Counted from the stretch's first letter, positions 9,116-17,419 are shown. The stretch: DNA of 64,000 bases from Edaphosphingomonas laterariae (GCF_900188165.1 NZ_FZOS01000001.1:186001-250000); one strand, 5' to 3'. Made by a program: numbers and translations. The notes: generated by a model not told the origin, from the letters alone.

Positions 9116-9553
9116 ATGAAGGCGACACCCGAACAGGTTCGTCAAGGGCTTGAAAACTATATCCGGGCATGGGCAACGGGCGACAAGCAGTTGCTGCTCG
9201 ATACCTTCGCCGAAGATGGCGTGCTGGAGGATCCCGTCGGCACCCCGCCCTTTTCGGGGCGCGCCAACATCGCGCGTTTCTGGGATTTTGCCCGCGCCGA
9301 TCCCAACCGCCAGGTTACGCCGGTGCTGGAAGAAATCCGTGCTTGTGGCGATCAGGGCATATTGCGCTTCACCATGCAGGTGCGCGTGCCTTCGCAAAAT
9401 GCCGGGCTCGACCTTTCGATCATCGAGCACGCCCAGTTCAATTCGGAAGGCAAGCTTTGCCATCTCCGCGCCTTCTGGGACGAAAATTCGGTGAAGCAGC
9501 CGGCCGGGATGGATCTGTTCACCCCCAATATCGAGGAAGCCTATCAGGCCTGA
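9116..9553 (+). CDS. NTF2-like / SnoaL-like nuclear transport factor 2 family protein
   Basis: Small 145-residue cone-fold protein of the NTF2/ketosteroid-isomerase group. The pattern is a helical start (RQGLENYIRAWATGD), then LLDTFAEDGVLEDPVG, a strand-rich half and an AFWDEN ending. AAGGAG lies 8 bases before the ATG. Many members are isomerases, dehydratases or small binding proteins, so the reaction cannot be named. The next gene on the same strand is a short-chain dehydrogenase, a pairing often seen in steroid and fatty-acyl catabolism, but a hairpin separates the two. Confidence 0.8.
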   Translation: MKATPEQVRQGLENYIRAWATGDKQLLLDTFAEDGVLEDPVGTPPFSGRANIARFWDFARADPNRQVTPVLEEIRACGDQGILRFTMQVRVPSQNAGLDLSIIEHAQFNSEGKLCHLRAFWDENSVKQPAGMDLFTPNIEEAYQA

Positions 9554-9560
9554 GGTTCAA

Positions 9561-9582
9561 GAGGGGGCGTTCACGCCCCCTT
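9561..9582 (+). terminator. Stem-loop after NTF2-like gene
   Basis: An 8-bp perfect stem AGGGGGCG/CGCCCCCT with loop TTCA begins 9 bases after the stop, followed by a short pyrimidine stretch (TTCCCTTC). It is a probable terminator, perhaps partial, because the dehydrogenase gene follows on the same strand. Confidence 0.6.
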
Positions 9583-9637
9583 CCCTTCGCGTCAACCTTG
9601 GGTTAGTTGACGTGCCCGTAAAGCACGGGAGAGGGAA

Positions 9638-10543
9638 ATGACCATCAGTTTCGAAGGGCGCGTTGCGATTGTCACGGGCGCGGGCGGCGGCATCGGTCGC
9701 GGTTATGCGCTGGAACTGGCCAAGCGCGGCGCCAAGGTGGTGGTCAACGATCTCGGCGGCGCCCGCGACGGCACCGGCACCTCGGATGCCGCGCAAAAGG
9801 TGGTGGAAGAAATCCTCGCTGCCGGCGGCACGGCCATGGCCAATGGCGGCAACGTCACCGATGCCGCGCAGATGGAAGAAATGGTCGCCCGCGCCAAGGA
9901 AGTCTGGGGCGGCGTCCATATCCTGATCAACAATGCCGGCATCCTGCGCGACAAGAGCTTCGCGAAGATGACGATGGACGAGTTCCGCCTCGTCGTCGAA
10001 GTGCATCTCAACGGCTCGGCCAATGTCACCAAGGCCGTGTGGGACGTGATGCGCGAACAGAATTATGGCCGCATCCTGATGACGGCATCGTCGACCGGCC
10101 TTTATGGCAATTTCGGCCAGGCCAATTATGGCGCGGCCAAGCTCGGGCTGGCGGGCCTTACCAAGACGCTCCATCTCGAAGGCGCGAAATATAATGTTCG
10201 CGTGAACACGATCGCCCCGGTCGCCGCGACGCGGATGACCGAAGATATCCTGCCGCCCGAATTCCTTGCCGTGTTCGCGCCGGAAAAGATCGCGCCCGCC
10301 GCCCTCTATCTGGTGTCCGAAGATGCGCCGTCCAACATGATCGTCAGCGCTGGCGGCGGGGTTGTCCAAGCCGCCTATATCACGCTTACGCAAGGCGCAG
10401 TGCTCGCCCCCGATCAGCTAACGCCCGAAGGCGTCGCCGCGGCGTGGGACCAGATCGTCGATCGCAGCGGCGAAATCGTTCCGCAAAACGGCCTCGAACA
10501 GTCGATGCTGATCGCCTCGCTGCTCCAGAAGGCAGCGGGCTGA
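9638..10543 (+). CDS. SDR family dehydrogenase, 3-hydroxyacyl-CoA dehydrogenase / 17beta-HSD4-like
   Basis: Short-chain dehydrogenase of 301 residues, longer than the usual 250. Cofactor site TGAGGGIGRG near residue 14, then VVVNDLGG and NNAG. Catalytic Ser lies in TASSTGLYG, with the Tyr-x3-Lys pair in NYGAAKLG. The NDLGGARDGTG stretch and the extended C-terminus resemble the dehydrogenase part of peroxisomal multifunctional enzyme 2, which acts on 3-hydroxyacyl-CoA or 17-hydroxysteroids. GGGAGAGGGA before the ATG gives a strong start. The substrate is inferred only from this resemblance. Confidence 0.85.
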   Translation: MTISFEGRVAIVTGAGGGIGRGYALELAKRGAKVVVNDLGGARDGTGTSDAAQKVVEEILAAGGTAMANGGNVTDAAQMEEMVARAKEVWGGVHILINNAGILRDKSFAKMTMDEFRLVVEVHLNGSANVTKAVWDVMREQNYGRILMTASSTGLYGNFGQANYGAAKLGLAGLTKTLHLEGAKYNVRVNTIAPVAATRMTEDILPPEFLAVFAPEKIAPAALYLVSEDAPSNMIVSAGGGVVQAAYITLTQGAVLAPDQLTPEGVAAAWDQIVDRSGEIVPQNGLEQSMLIASLLQKAAG

Positions 10544-10615
10544 TCCGCCTTACTGTATTGCATCACCACCACACATAGGTTTACACTGCCCGCCGGAAAG
10601 TGGGAGCTAACCTAC

Positions 10616-11692
10616 ATGTATACCGACGGGGATATCGACAGCGCGGTGCGGGCCGGCATCATGCCGCCCGCAACCGCATCGGCCTTCCGCGATTTCGTCG
10701 CCGGGCAGCGCCACGCGCCGCTCGTCGACGAAGAACATTTCCGTCTCATCACGGGCTTCAACGACATCTTCGTGACGATCGCGGCGGTACTGCTGCTCGT
10801 CGCGGTGGCGTGGATCGGCAATGCCGTGCCCGTCCCCCGCATCCCGGAAGGCCCCAACGCCCTCAGCCCTGCCCTTGTCGCGGCGACGGCCTGGGGCCTT
10901 GCCGAATATTTCACGCGCCGCCGGCGCATGGCGCTGCCGAGCATCCTGCTGCTCCTGGCTTTCTCGATCGGAACCTTCCTCGCACTGGCCTTCGCGATCG
11001 GAACATTGCTGCCGATGCCTGCCGAGGGCGCCGACCGGACGGTTGCGCTGGTGGGCGCCTTCGCCGCAGCGCTCACAGCCTTTGCCACCTGGCTTCACTG
11101 GCGCCGTTTCCATGTGCCGATCACCGTCGCGGCTGGCACGCTGGCCGGCGTCGCGCTCGCCATCGCGCTGCTGCTCGCCGCGATGCCGATCGCCGGCGGC
11201 GCGCTCTATGCCGTGCTATTGATGGCGGGTCTCGCCGTCTTCGCCTTCGCGATGCACTGGGACATGAGCGATCCGACCCGCACCACCCGCCGGGCAGACG
11301 TGGCCTTCTGGCTCCACCTCCTCGCCGCGCCATTGATCGTCCATCCCATATTCGCCTTGCTCGGCCTGCTCGATGGCGGCGCGTCGATCGGCGAAGCCGG
11401 CGTCGTCATCGCGCTCTACGTCGCGATGGGGCTGGTCGCGATCGCGGTCGACCGCCGCGCGCTTCTCGTCTCGGCGCTGGCTTATGTGCTCTACGCGCTG
11501 AGTACCCTGTTCCGGGAATTCGGTGCGGTCAGCCTCAACATCGCGCTCACTGCCCTCGTCATCGGCTCGGCGCTGTTGCTGCTGTCGGCGTTCTGGAGCG
11601 CAGTGCGGAACTCGGTCCTCGAGGTCGTGCCGCCAACGCTGCGCCAGCGCCTGCCGCACGGCAACCGGCCCGCAGACACCGCATCAGCCTGA
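10616..11692 (+). CDS. Uncharacterised multi-pass membrane protein
   Basis: 358-residue integral membrane protein. A soluble N-terminal segment of about 55 residues (MYTDGDIDSAVRAGIMPPAT...) resembles the start of DUF2157-type membrane proteins, and roughly ten hydrophobic helices follow. GGGAG lies 9 bases before the ATG. I see no catalytic motif. It stands alone between a dehydrogenase and a convergent gene, so context gives no role. Confidence 0.75.
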   Translation: MYTDGDIDSAVRAGIMPPATASAFRDFVAGQRHAPLVDEEHFRLITGFNDIFVTIAAVLLLVAVAWIGNAVPVPRIPEGPNALSPALVAATAWGLAEYFTRRRRMALPSILLLLAFSIGTFLALAFAIGTLLPMPAEGADRTVALVGAFAAALTAFATWLHWRRFHVPITVAAGTLAGVALAIALLLAAMPIAGGALYAVLLMAGLAVFAFAMHWDMSDPTRTTRRADVAFWLHLLAAPLIVHPIFALLGLLDGGASIGEAGVVIALYVAMGLVAIAVDRRALLVSALAYVLYALSTLFREFGAVSLNIALTALVIGSALLLLSAFWSAVRNSVLEVVPPTLRQRLPHGNRPADTASA

Positions 11693-11710
11693 TATTGGAA
11701 AGGGGTTTGC

Positions 11711-11735
11711 CGGGCGGGCCACATTGGCTCGCCCG
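11711..11735. terminator. Hairpin between convergent membrane-protein and DUF2794 genes
   Basis: A 10-bp stem (11711-11720 with 11726-11735, one G-T pair) and loop ACATT lie midway between two convergent stops. Neither flank has a long T-run. It is a plausible shared 3' structure. Confidence 0.45.
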
Positions 11736-11749
11736 CCCCACCGTCGGCT

Positions 11750-12094
11750 CTATTCCCTGACGAGCTTGAGCAGGCGCCGTTCGATGGGCGCGAGCAGTGG
11801 CGACAGTTCGTGCCCCCGCTTCAGCACCGCGCCATGTTCCCCAATCAACGCCCACATGCCCTGGCGATGGCGCAAGGCGGGGCGCTTCTCGATCCGATAT
11901 TCGGGTCGCTCCGCCGCGCGGCGGAAGGCGCAGAACAGGGCCACCTCGCGCTCAAGCGCGATCGCGTAATCGCGCCAGTGGCCCGCGGCCACCATGCGGC
12001 CGTAGAGATCCAGAATGCGCATCAATTCCTGACGGTCGAACCCGACCTGGGTGGGCCGCGCCGCATGAGCGGGGAACGGCGTGACGACGCTCAT
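11750..12094 (-). CDS. DUF2794 family protein
   Basis: 114-residue protein from ATG 12094, whose start overlaps the cysE stop (ATGA). It carries the conserved alphaproteobacterial DUF2794 pattern: FDRQELMRILDLYGRMVAAG, WRDYAI, then FRRAAERPEYRIEKRP and a GAVLKRGHEL segment. The family function is unknown. The open frame continues upstream to 12187 inside cysE, but the overlap start matches the family length better. Confidence 0.85.
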   Translation of the reverse strand: MSVVTPFPAHAARPTQVGFDRQELMRILDLYGRMVAAGHWRDYAIALEREVALFCAFRRAAERPEYRIEKRPALRHRQGMWALIGEHGAVLKRGHELSPLLAPIERRLLKLVRE

Positions 12095-12792
12095 CAGGCG
12101 CAGTCGCGCTCCGTATCGGCATTCGGACTGGCGTCCCGCTTCTCGATCAGCTCTGCCAGTTTGGTGCGCAGCGATTCCACCTCGCACTTGAGCATCTCAA
12201 GCTGCTGGGTGGCCGGATCGAAACGTTCCGAACAGGGCGTGCCATAAGGCACGAAGCTCTTCTGATAGTCCGCCGCCTCCACAAGCGTCGGCCGCGCCGG
12301 GATGCCGACCATCGACGCGCCTTCCGGCACATCCTTGGTAACAACCGCATTGGCGCCGATGCGCGAACGCTTGCCCACGATGATCGGCCCCAGCACCTGC
12401 GCGCCCGAACCAATGATCGCATCATCCTCGATGGTGGGATGGCGCTTGCCCGGCACCCCGTTGGCGGGGTTGGTGCCGCCCAGCGTGACGCATTGATACA
12501 TGGTGACGTTGTCGCCGATGATGGCGGTTTCGCCAATCACGCTGAAGCCATGGTCGATGAAGAAATGCCGGCCGATCTGCGCGCCGGGATGGATGTCGAT
12601 CGCGGTAAGGAAGCGCGACAGATGGTTGACCGCGCGTGCGAGGAAATAGAGTTCGCCCTTGAACAGCCAATGCGCAATGCGGTGGAAACCGACCGCCCAG
12701 ACACCCGGATAAAGCAGGATTTCCCAGCGCGTGCGCGGCGCGGGATCGCGCGCCTTGATCGAGTCGAGATAGTCGACGAGCGCGTCGAGCAT
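12094..12792 (-). CDS. cysE: Serine O-acetyltransferase
   Basis: Makes O-acetylserine from serine and acetyl-CoA, the first step of cysteine synthesis. It has 232 residues. An N-terminal helical part (to about 60) precedes the left-handed beta-helix of hexapeptide repeats (IDIHPGAQIG, FFIDHGFSVIGE, IIGDNVTMYQ...). The catalytic His residues lie in DIHPGA and IDHG. PGKRHPTIED and the GIPAR ending are typical of the EpsC/CysE type. The C-terminal 45 residues form a charged, helical extension. It is coupled to DUF2794 downstream. Confidence 0.93.
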   Translation of the reverse strand: MLDALVDYLDSIKARDPAPRTRWEILLYPGVWAVGFHRIAHWLFKGELYFLARAVNHLSRFLTAIDIHPGAQIGRHFFIDHGFSVIGETAIIGDNVTMYQCVTLGGTNPANGVPGKRHPTIEDDAIIGSGAQVLGPIIVGKRSRIGANAVVTKDVPEGASMVGIPARPTLVEAADYQKSFVPYGTPCSERFDPATQQLEMLKCEVESLRTKLAELIEKRDASPNADTERDCA

Positions 12793-12866
12793 GGAATATC
12801 CCCAGGTCGGTTCTGTCTATTGGGCCCGAATGTAGGCCCGCGACCCGGGGATTTCCAGTGTCATGG

Positions 12867-13388
12867 TCAGACGGCGGTTGCGTGGACCGTGGCAACCGCC
12901 TTGATGATGGCGCCGACGCGCGCGGCCGTCTGGATCACTTCGGTCGCGACGCCATGGCCGCGTAGCACCTTTTCGTGGCTGTCGATGCACATGCCGCAAC
13001 CGTTCATCGCGCTGACGGCGAGGCTGAACAGCTCGAAATCGTCCTTTTCGATGCCGGGCGAACCGATCACGTTCATCCGCAACTTGGCCGGCAAGGTGCC
13101 ATATTCCTTGTTCGAGGCGAGGTGAACGAAGCGATAATAGACATTGTTCATCGCCATCACCGCCGCCGCCGCGCGCGCCGCATTGGCCGCTTCCGGCGAA
13201 AGCTTGCCTTCGGCTTCGGCTTCGGCCGCGTCGACCAGCGGCTTGTAGCCCGAGCCGTGGGCGCAGGTGAGCAGCAGGCCATATTTGCGCTGGTCACCCA
13301 GCGTCTGATCGTTGAGCAGCGATCCGACGTTGAGCCGGATATCCTTGGCATAATCGGGCAGCGTATCGGCAAAGGCCTTGAGCGACAT
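12867..13388 (-). CDS. ahpD: Alkyl hydroperoxidase AhpD
   Basis: Thiol-disulfide partner that reduces AhpC and itself has weak peroxidase activity; 173 residues from ATG 13388, with AGGAG 7 bases upstream. The N-terminus (ADTLPDYAKDIRLNVGSLL) closely resembles mycobacterial AhpD. The full active-site relay is present: Glu, 11 residues, Cys-x2-Cys-x3-His (FELFSLAVSAMNGCGMCIDSH), matching Glu118, Cys130, Cys133 and His137 of the M. tuberculosis enzyme. It lies downstream of ahpC on the same strand, with a terminator-like hairpin between. Confidence 0.93.
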   Translation of the reverse strand: MSLKAFADTLPDYAKDIRLNVGSLLNDQTLGDQRKYGLLLTCAHGSGYKPLVDAAEAEAEGKLSPEAANAARAAAAVMAMNNVYYRFVHLASNKEYGTLPAKLRMNVIGSPGIEKDDFELFSLAVSAMNGCGMCIDSHEKVLRGHGVATEVIQTAARVGAIIKAVATVHATAV

Positions 13389-13420
13389 TGGGAACTCCTG
13401 GCTCGAACACATCACAGGTC

Positions 13421-13458
13421 AAATAAAAGGGCGCGGAAGGGCGAACCCCTCCGCGCCC
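13421..13458 (-). terminator. Rho-independent terminator after ahpC
   Basis: Stem of 13 positions (13429-13441 with 13446-13458, one mismatch) and loop CGAA. Read on the minus strand, it is followed at once by a T-rich tract (13428 down to 13421, CTTTTATTT). This is a good factor-independent terminator that would lower ahpD expression relative to ahpC, unless read-through or a second promoter supplies ahpD. A second, weaker stem (13462-13488) lies closer to ahpC. Confidence 0.75.
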
Positions 13459-13509
13459 GGTTGCCGCGCGCCATCAAGCAGCGCGGCAGGCGGCAGCCCT
13501 GAGGGGGGA

Positions 13510-14055
13510 TCAGGCCGCCGGCTTCAGAACCTCTTCACCGGCCTGCCAGTTGCAGGGGCACAGTTCGTCGGTCTGCAGCGCGTCGAGGACGCGGATCGCC
13601 TCGGCCGGGTTGCGGCCCTGGTTGAGGCCGTTCACGGTGACGTGCTGGATCACATTGTGCGGATCGACGATGAAGGTGGCGCGGAGCGCGACGCCGGCGT
13701 TCTGCTCGACGATGCCGAGCGCGTTGGCCAGTTCCTTCTTGTTGTCGGCGATCCACGGGAAATCGCAGTTCGCGAGACGCTCGTCAGACTTGCGCCACGC
13801 GAAGTGAACGAAATCGGTGTCGGTCGACGCGCCGATCAGCACCGCGTCACGATCGGCGAGATCCTTCACGAGTTCGCCATAACCGATGATTTCGGTCGGG
13901 CAGATGAAGGTGAAGTCCTTCGGCCAGAAGAACACGACCTTCCACTTTCCGTCGGTCTTCGACAGGTCGATCGTCTCGCCGGCCGGAAGCGCGCCCACGC
14001 CCTGCTGGACGGGAACGGTGATGCCGGGAAACTGATCGCCAACGGTGAGGGCCAT
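13510..14055 (-). CDS. ahpC: Peroxiredoxin AhpC (three-cysteine, AhpD-partnered type)
   Basis: Cytoplasmic peroxidase for hydrogen peroxide and organic hydroperoxides, 181 residues. Peroxidatic Cys52 lies in FTFICPTE. Two more cysteines near the end (Cys166 and Cys168 in ELCPCNW) match the Cys-x-Cys pair of M. tuberculosis AhpC, which is reduced by AhpD rather than AhpF. That fits the ahpD gene next door and the absence of ahpF. It diverges from oxyR, the expected activator. Confidence 0.94.
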   Translation of the reverse strand: MALTVGDQFPGITVPVQQGVGALPAGETIDLSKTDGKWKVVFFWPKDFTFICPTEIIGYGELVKDLADRDAVLIGASTDTDFVHFAWRKSDERLANCDFPWIADNKKELANALGIVEQNAGVALRATFIVDPHNVIQHVTVNGLNQGRNPAEAIRVLDALQTDELCPCNWQAGEEVLKPAA

Positions 14056-14164
14056 GCGGGAAACTCCTTCGAGTGGTTGAGAAACTTGCGAGGGCGGATA
14101 TGCGGGGCTGGATAAAAAAGGGCCAATTGATTATTTGAGGTCCATTGATCGACTGAGGCGATGA
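14056..14164. promoter_or_regulatory. ahpC-oxyR divergent control region
   Basis: 109 bases between the divergent starts, locally AT-rich at 14112-14150. They contain a repeated ATTGAT element (14126 and 14144) that could be part of an OxyR binding site. OxyR-family regulators usually act from such shared regions. I cannot align a confident full OxyR consensus, so only the region is marked. Confidence 0.4.
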
Positions 14165-15070
14165 ATGAGCACCTATCTCCCCACTCTCAAACAGCTCCAA
14201 TATCTCGTCGCGCTGCGCGACCATGGACATTTCGGCCGCGCGGCGGAAGCCTGCTTCGTCACGCAGTCGACACTTTCCGCCGGATTGCGCGAACTCGAGT
14301 CCCTGATCGGCATCATGCTCGTCGAACGAACCCGGCGCGTGGTGCGCTTCACGCCGCTCGGCCTGCGTATCGCCGAAAAGGCGCAGCGCGTGCTGCGCGA
14401 GGCCGAGGAACTTGCCGATCTGGCGCGCGCCGCCGGCAAGCCGTTGTCGGGCGAACTGCGCATGGGCGTTATCCCGACAATCGCGCCCTTCCTGCTCCCC
14501 CGCATCCTGCCCCGCTTCCGCACCGAATGGCCGGACCTCAAGCTCTATCTGCGTGAGGAGACGACCAGCGCGGCCTGCGATTCGCTCCATCGCGGCCATG
14601 TCGACTGCGTGCTGCTGGCATTGCCTTATCATTGCGGGGACATCGAGCATGCCGATCTGTTCGACGACCGCCTGTTCGTCGCGTTCCCGGACGGCGAGGC
14701 CCCGGCCAAGAGCGAAACCGTGAAGGCCGACGCCATCGATGAGAGGCGGCTGCTGCTGCTCGAGGACGGACACTGCCTGAAGGACCACGCACTCGCCGCC
14801 TGCAACCGCCCCGAATTGCGGGCGGAGGCGGCCATGCTCGGAACCTCGCTCCATACTCTCGTCCAGATGGTCGATAATGGCCTGGGCGTGACGCTGTTGC
14901 CCGAAATGGCGATCAAGGCCGGGATCCTCGACAATACGCGGATTTCCGCCCGGCCGCTCGACGCGGCCCATCCGGCGCGGCGAATCGCCCTCGTCTGGCG
15001 CAAGGGCAGCCCGCGCGAAAAAGAGTTCAGGATGCTCGCCGACGCCCTGTCGAAAAGTCACGACAGCTGA
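14165..15070 (+). CDS. oxyR: Hydrogen peroxide-sensing LysR-type activator OxyR
   Basis: 301-residue LysR-family regulator. The winged helix lies at the N-terminus (QLQYLVALRDHGHFGRAAEA) and the regulatory domain begins at about residue 95. The redox cysteine pair is present: Cys204 in EDGHCLKDHA and Cys213 in AACNRPEL, nine residues apart as for Cys199/Cys208 of E. coli OxyR. With divergent ahpC this makes OxyR clear rather than a generic LysR protein. The start follows a weak GAGG. Confidence 0.93.
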   Translation: MSTYLPTLKQLQYLVALRDHGHFGRAAEACFVTQSTLSAGLRELESLIGIMLVERTRRVVRFTPLGLRIAEKAQRVLREAEELADLARAAGKPLSGELRMGVIPTIAPFLLPRILPRFRTEWPDLKLYLREETTSAACDSLHRGHVDCVLLALPYHCGDIEHADLFDDRLFVAFPDGEAPAKSETVKADAIDERRLLLLEDGHCLKDHALAACNRPELRAEAAMLGTSLHTLVQMVDNGLGVTLLPEMAIKAGILDNTRISARPLDAAHPARRIALVWRKGSPREKEFRMLADALSKSHDS

Positions 15071-15139
15071 TGGACTTGCCGGGTGGTCGGCACCAACGCA
15101 TGGCCCGCATTGTTGCGATTGACTTGCAATAGCGGAGAT

Positions 15140-15176
15140 GCTTTCCTCTTCTCATTCGAGACCGGGAGAGGAAAGC
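15140..15176 (+). promoter_or_regulatory. Hairpin covering the ribosome site of the DUF6628-like gene
   Basis: Arms GCTTTCCTCT (15140-15149) and AGAGGAAAGC (15167-15176) are perfect complements, extendable by three pairs with two G-T pairs. The right arm contains the whole Shine-Dalgarno (GAGAGGA) and ends one base before the ATG at 15177. The fold would hide the ribosome site. A thermosensor, a small-RNA target or a repressed leader are all possible, none shown. Confidence 0.55.
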
Positions 15177-15614
15177 ATGTCCGATCATATCGTCGATCCC
15201 ATCGATATCCTGCCTCACCCGGCGCCCGCCGACGATCATAGCCGGCTGCTTCTGTTCACGATGCGGAGGGTCGCGGCCCATGGCTTGGACGACGCACATG
15301 CCGCCCATGCCATGCTGTGCAGCTTCGGCATGAGCTTCCGCCGCCCACTCGTGCTGCTGCGGGCGTTGATGGCGGAAGCGTCCCGCGTTTCAAGCCGGCG
15401 TATCCTGGTGGCCCCCTGCTGCTGTCCACGGATGACGACATCCGAAGCGAATCTGCTGAGCGCGGTCGCCGCCGCCCGCCACGATCCGCACGGTGCGCAT
15501 CGCCTGCTGACCGAGGTGCTGGGCATCGCCGACTGCCTTGGCACGCTCAGCAGCGCTCAGGCGCTGGCGCAGGCCTTTGAAGACCTCGCCAAGCCGCTCC
15601 CCTCGCCCGCCTGA
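15177..15614 (+). CDS. DUF6628-like conserved protein with CCCPRM motif
   Basis: 145-residue protein from ATG 15177, with AGAGGA upstream; an in-frame ATG at 15138 has no usable ribosome site. It resembles a small sphingomonad family I recall as DUF6628. Landmarks are RRVAAHGLDDAHAAHAM, FRRPLVLLRALMAE, and a cysteine cluster VAPCCCPRMT near residues 80-90. Hydrophobic helices but no signal peptide suggest a soluble, mostly helical protein. The three adjacent cysteines could bind metal or be redox active. Function unknown. Confidence 0.75.
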   Translation: MSDHIVDPIDILPHPAPADDHSRLLLFTMRRVAAHGLDDAHAAHAMLCSFGMSFRRPLVLLRALMAEASRVSSRRILVAPCCCPRMTTSEANLLSAVAAARHDPHGAHRLLTEVLGIADCLGTLSSAQALAQAFEDLAKPLPSPA

Positions 15615-15623
15615 AATCGCCCG

Positions 15624-16946
15624 TCAGGCGGTTTCGGTCGAAGGCTCGGTTCCCGCCGTGCCGATCGACGCATCGATCAGGCCCGCGCGCATCATCAGCC
15701 AGAACAGGATGATGCCGGGCAATGCGAGTGCGGTGGTGAGAAGATAGAAATTCACATAGCCCATCGCGTCGATGATCGCGCCGGCGGTGGTTCCCGTCAG
15801 CACACGGCCGACGACGCTCGCCGCCGCGGAAATCAGGGCATATTGGGCCGCCGTGAAGCGGAGATCGCACAGCGCCGAGAAATAGGCGACGACGCAGACA
15901 CCGCCGACGCCGCTGGCGAAGTTTTCGAACCCGATCGCGCCCGCCATGCCGATATTGGAATGGCCAGCCGCCGCCAAAAGCGCGAAGCTGAAATTGGACA
16001 CGCCCATCAGCACGAGGCTGAACAACACCGAACGCTTGAGGCCGAGGCGGGTATAGAGAATGCCGCCGACGAAGATACCGAGCAGCAGCGCCCAGAAGCC
16101 GACGCCGATATCATAGATCGCGATTTCGTCGTTGGTGTAGCCAAGATCGTTGAACAGCAGCCGCAACGTAAGATTGGCGAGCGTATCGCCGATCTTGTGG
16201 ACGAGGATGAACAGGAGCACGAGCAGCGCGCCCGACCGCTGGAAAAACTCCACAAACGGGCCCACCACCGCCTTGCCGAGCGATGCCAGCGATTTGCGGC
16301 CGGCAATCTCGCGGTGGCGCTTCGGTTCGCCCAGCACCAGCGCGACGATCATCGCCGGCAATGCGAAGCCGGCGCAGGCCATGTAGGCGGCTTCCCACCC
16401 CATCCGGGCCGCGACCACCAGCGCCAGCGCGCCGGCGGCGGCCGAGCCGATCCGCCAGCCATATTGGGACATGCCGGCGCCGATGCCGAGCTGCCTGGGT
16501 TCGAGCTGTTCGATCCGATAGGCGTCAATCACGATGTCATAGGTCGCGCCCGCCACGCCGACGAGAATGGCGGCGACCGCCGTCGCGTAGATATCCGCCG
16601 CCGGATCGACCAGCGCGAGGTTGAAGACGGCAGCGATCACCATGACGCCCGCCACAAGCATCCACGAAACGCGCTGGCCCAGCCTGCCGATCACCGGCAG
16701 GCGCACGCCTTCCACCACCCAGGCCCACAGAAATTTGAGGTTATAGGCAAGGAAGACGAGCGCGAAGGTCGTCACGCTTTTCTTGTCGATGCCATCCTGC
16801 GCGAGCCGCGTGATGAGCGTCGCGCCGATCATCGCGTAGGGAAAGCCGGATGACATGCCGAGGAAAAGCGCGGCCAGTGGCGCACGTTCGAGATAGGGCT
16901 GAATCGAAGCGAGCAGGCCGGAACGCGGCGAGGTGATATCCGTCAT
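15624..16946 (-). CDS. AmpG-like MFS permease
   Basis: 440-residue twelve-helix transporter related to AmpG, which imports cell-wall muropeptides for recycling. Family marks are SGFPYAMIGATL near residue 33, the TTFALVFLAYNLKFLW segment, DIVIDAYRIEQL in the first half, and LGIGAGMSQYGWRIG. Some AmpG-like proteins carry other cargo such as acetyl-CoA or siderophores, and no recycling enzymes adjoin, so the substrate is not proved. The ribosome site is weak. Confidence 0.82.
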   Translation of the reverse strand: MTDITSPRSGLLASIQPYLERAPLAALFLGMSSGFPYAMIGATLITRLAQDGIDKKSVTTFALVFLAYNLKFLWAWVVEGVRLPVIGRLGQRVSWMLVAGVMVIAAVFNLALVDPAADIYATAVAAILVGVAGATYDIVIDAYRIEQLEPRQLGIGAGMSQYGWRIGSAAAGALALVVAARMGWEAAYMACAGFALPAMIVALVLGEPKRHREIAGRKSLASLGKAVVGPFVEFFQRSGALLVLLFILVHKIGDTLANLTLRLLFNDLGYTNDEIAIYDIGVGFWALLLGIFVGGILYTRLGLKRSVLFSLVLMGVSNFSFALLAAAGHSNIGMAGAIGFENFASGVGGVCVVAYFSALCDLRFTAAQYALISAAASVVGRVLTGTTAGAIIDAMGYVNFYLLTTALALPGIILFWLMMRAGLIDASIGTAGTEPSTETA

Positions 16947-16987
16947 CGCGGCGATGATAACGCCCCGGACGGGATCGAAAAGCGCTT

Positions 16988-17419
16988 TCAGCCTTCGGCG
17001 TCGAACAAGGCCAATCCGGCGGGCAGGCGTTTGGGCGTGGCGCCGCGCAGCCGCTCCTCCACCACGCGGATCGCCGCGCGCAAAGTCCGCGTCGAATGCG
17101 GCTTAGCCAGGCAGCCGATCGCCAGCGCTCGCGCTTCGGCCGGGCACGTCGCTGTCACGATGAGAACGGGTACGCCCCGTTCAAGCGCCACGCGGGCGAC
17201 ATCCATGCCGTTATCGCCCCCCGCCAGCCGGACATCGACCAATGCGAGGTCGACCAATCCATCGCGCAAGGCGGCCGTGGCAGCCGCAACGCGATCCACC
17301 GTCGCGACAATATGATAGCCGGCTTCGACGAGGGCATGTTCGTTGTCGAACGCGACCAACGGCTCATCTTCGACAATCAGCAGCCGCTTAATCACGCGAT
17401 CCTTTTCGCCGAAGCGCAT
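16988..17419 (-). CDS. Single-domain response regulator
   Basis: 143-residue receiver domain without an output domain. Acidic pocket in IVEDEP, phosphorylation Asp in LALVDVRLA (residue 62), Thr in VTATC and Lys in CLAKPHST. Such lone receivers may act as phosphate sinks or shuttle to unlinked partners. The start is uncertain: ATG 17419, GTG 17443 and GTG 17395 (good AAGGA) are all in frame. A palindromic ATTATAAT at about 17445-17452 could serve as a -10 on either strand. Confidence 0.8.
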   Translation of the reverse strand: MRFGEKDRVIKRLLIVEDEPLVAFDNEHALVEAGYHIVATVDRVAAATAALRDGLVDLALVDVRLAGGDNGMDVARVALERGVPVLIVTATCPAEARALAIGCLAKPHSTRTLRAAIRVVEERLRGATPKRLPAGLALFDAEG

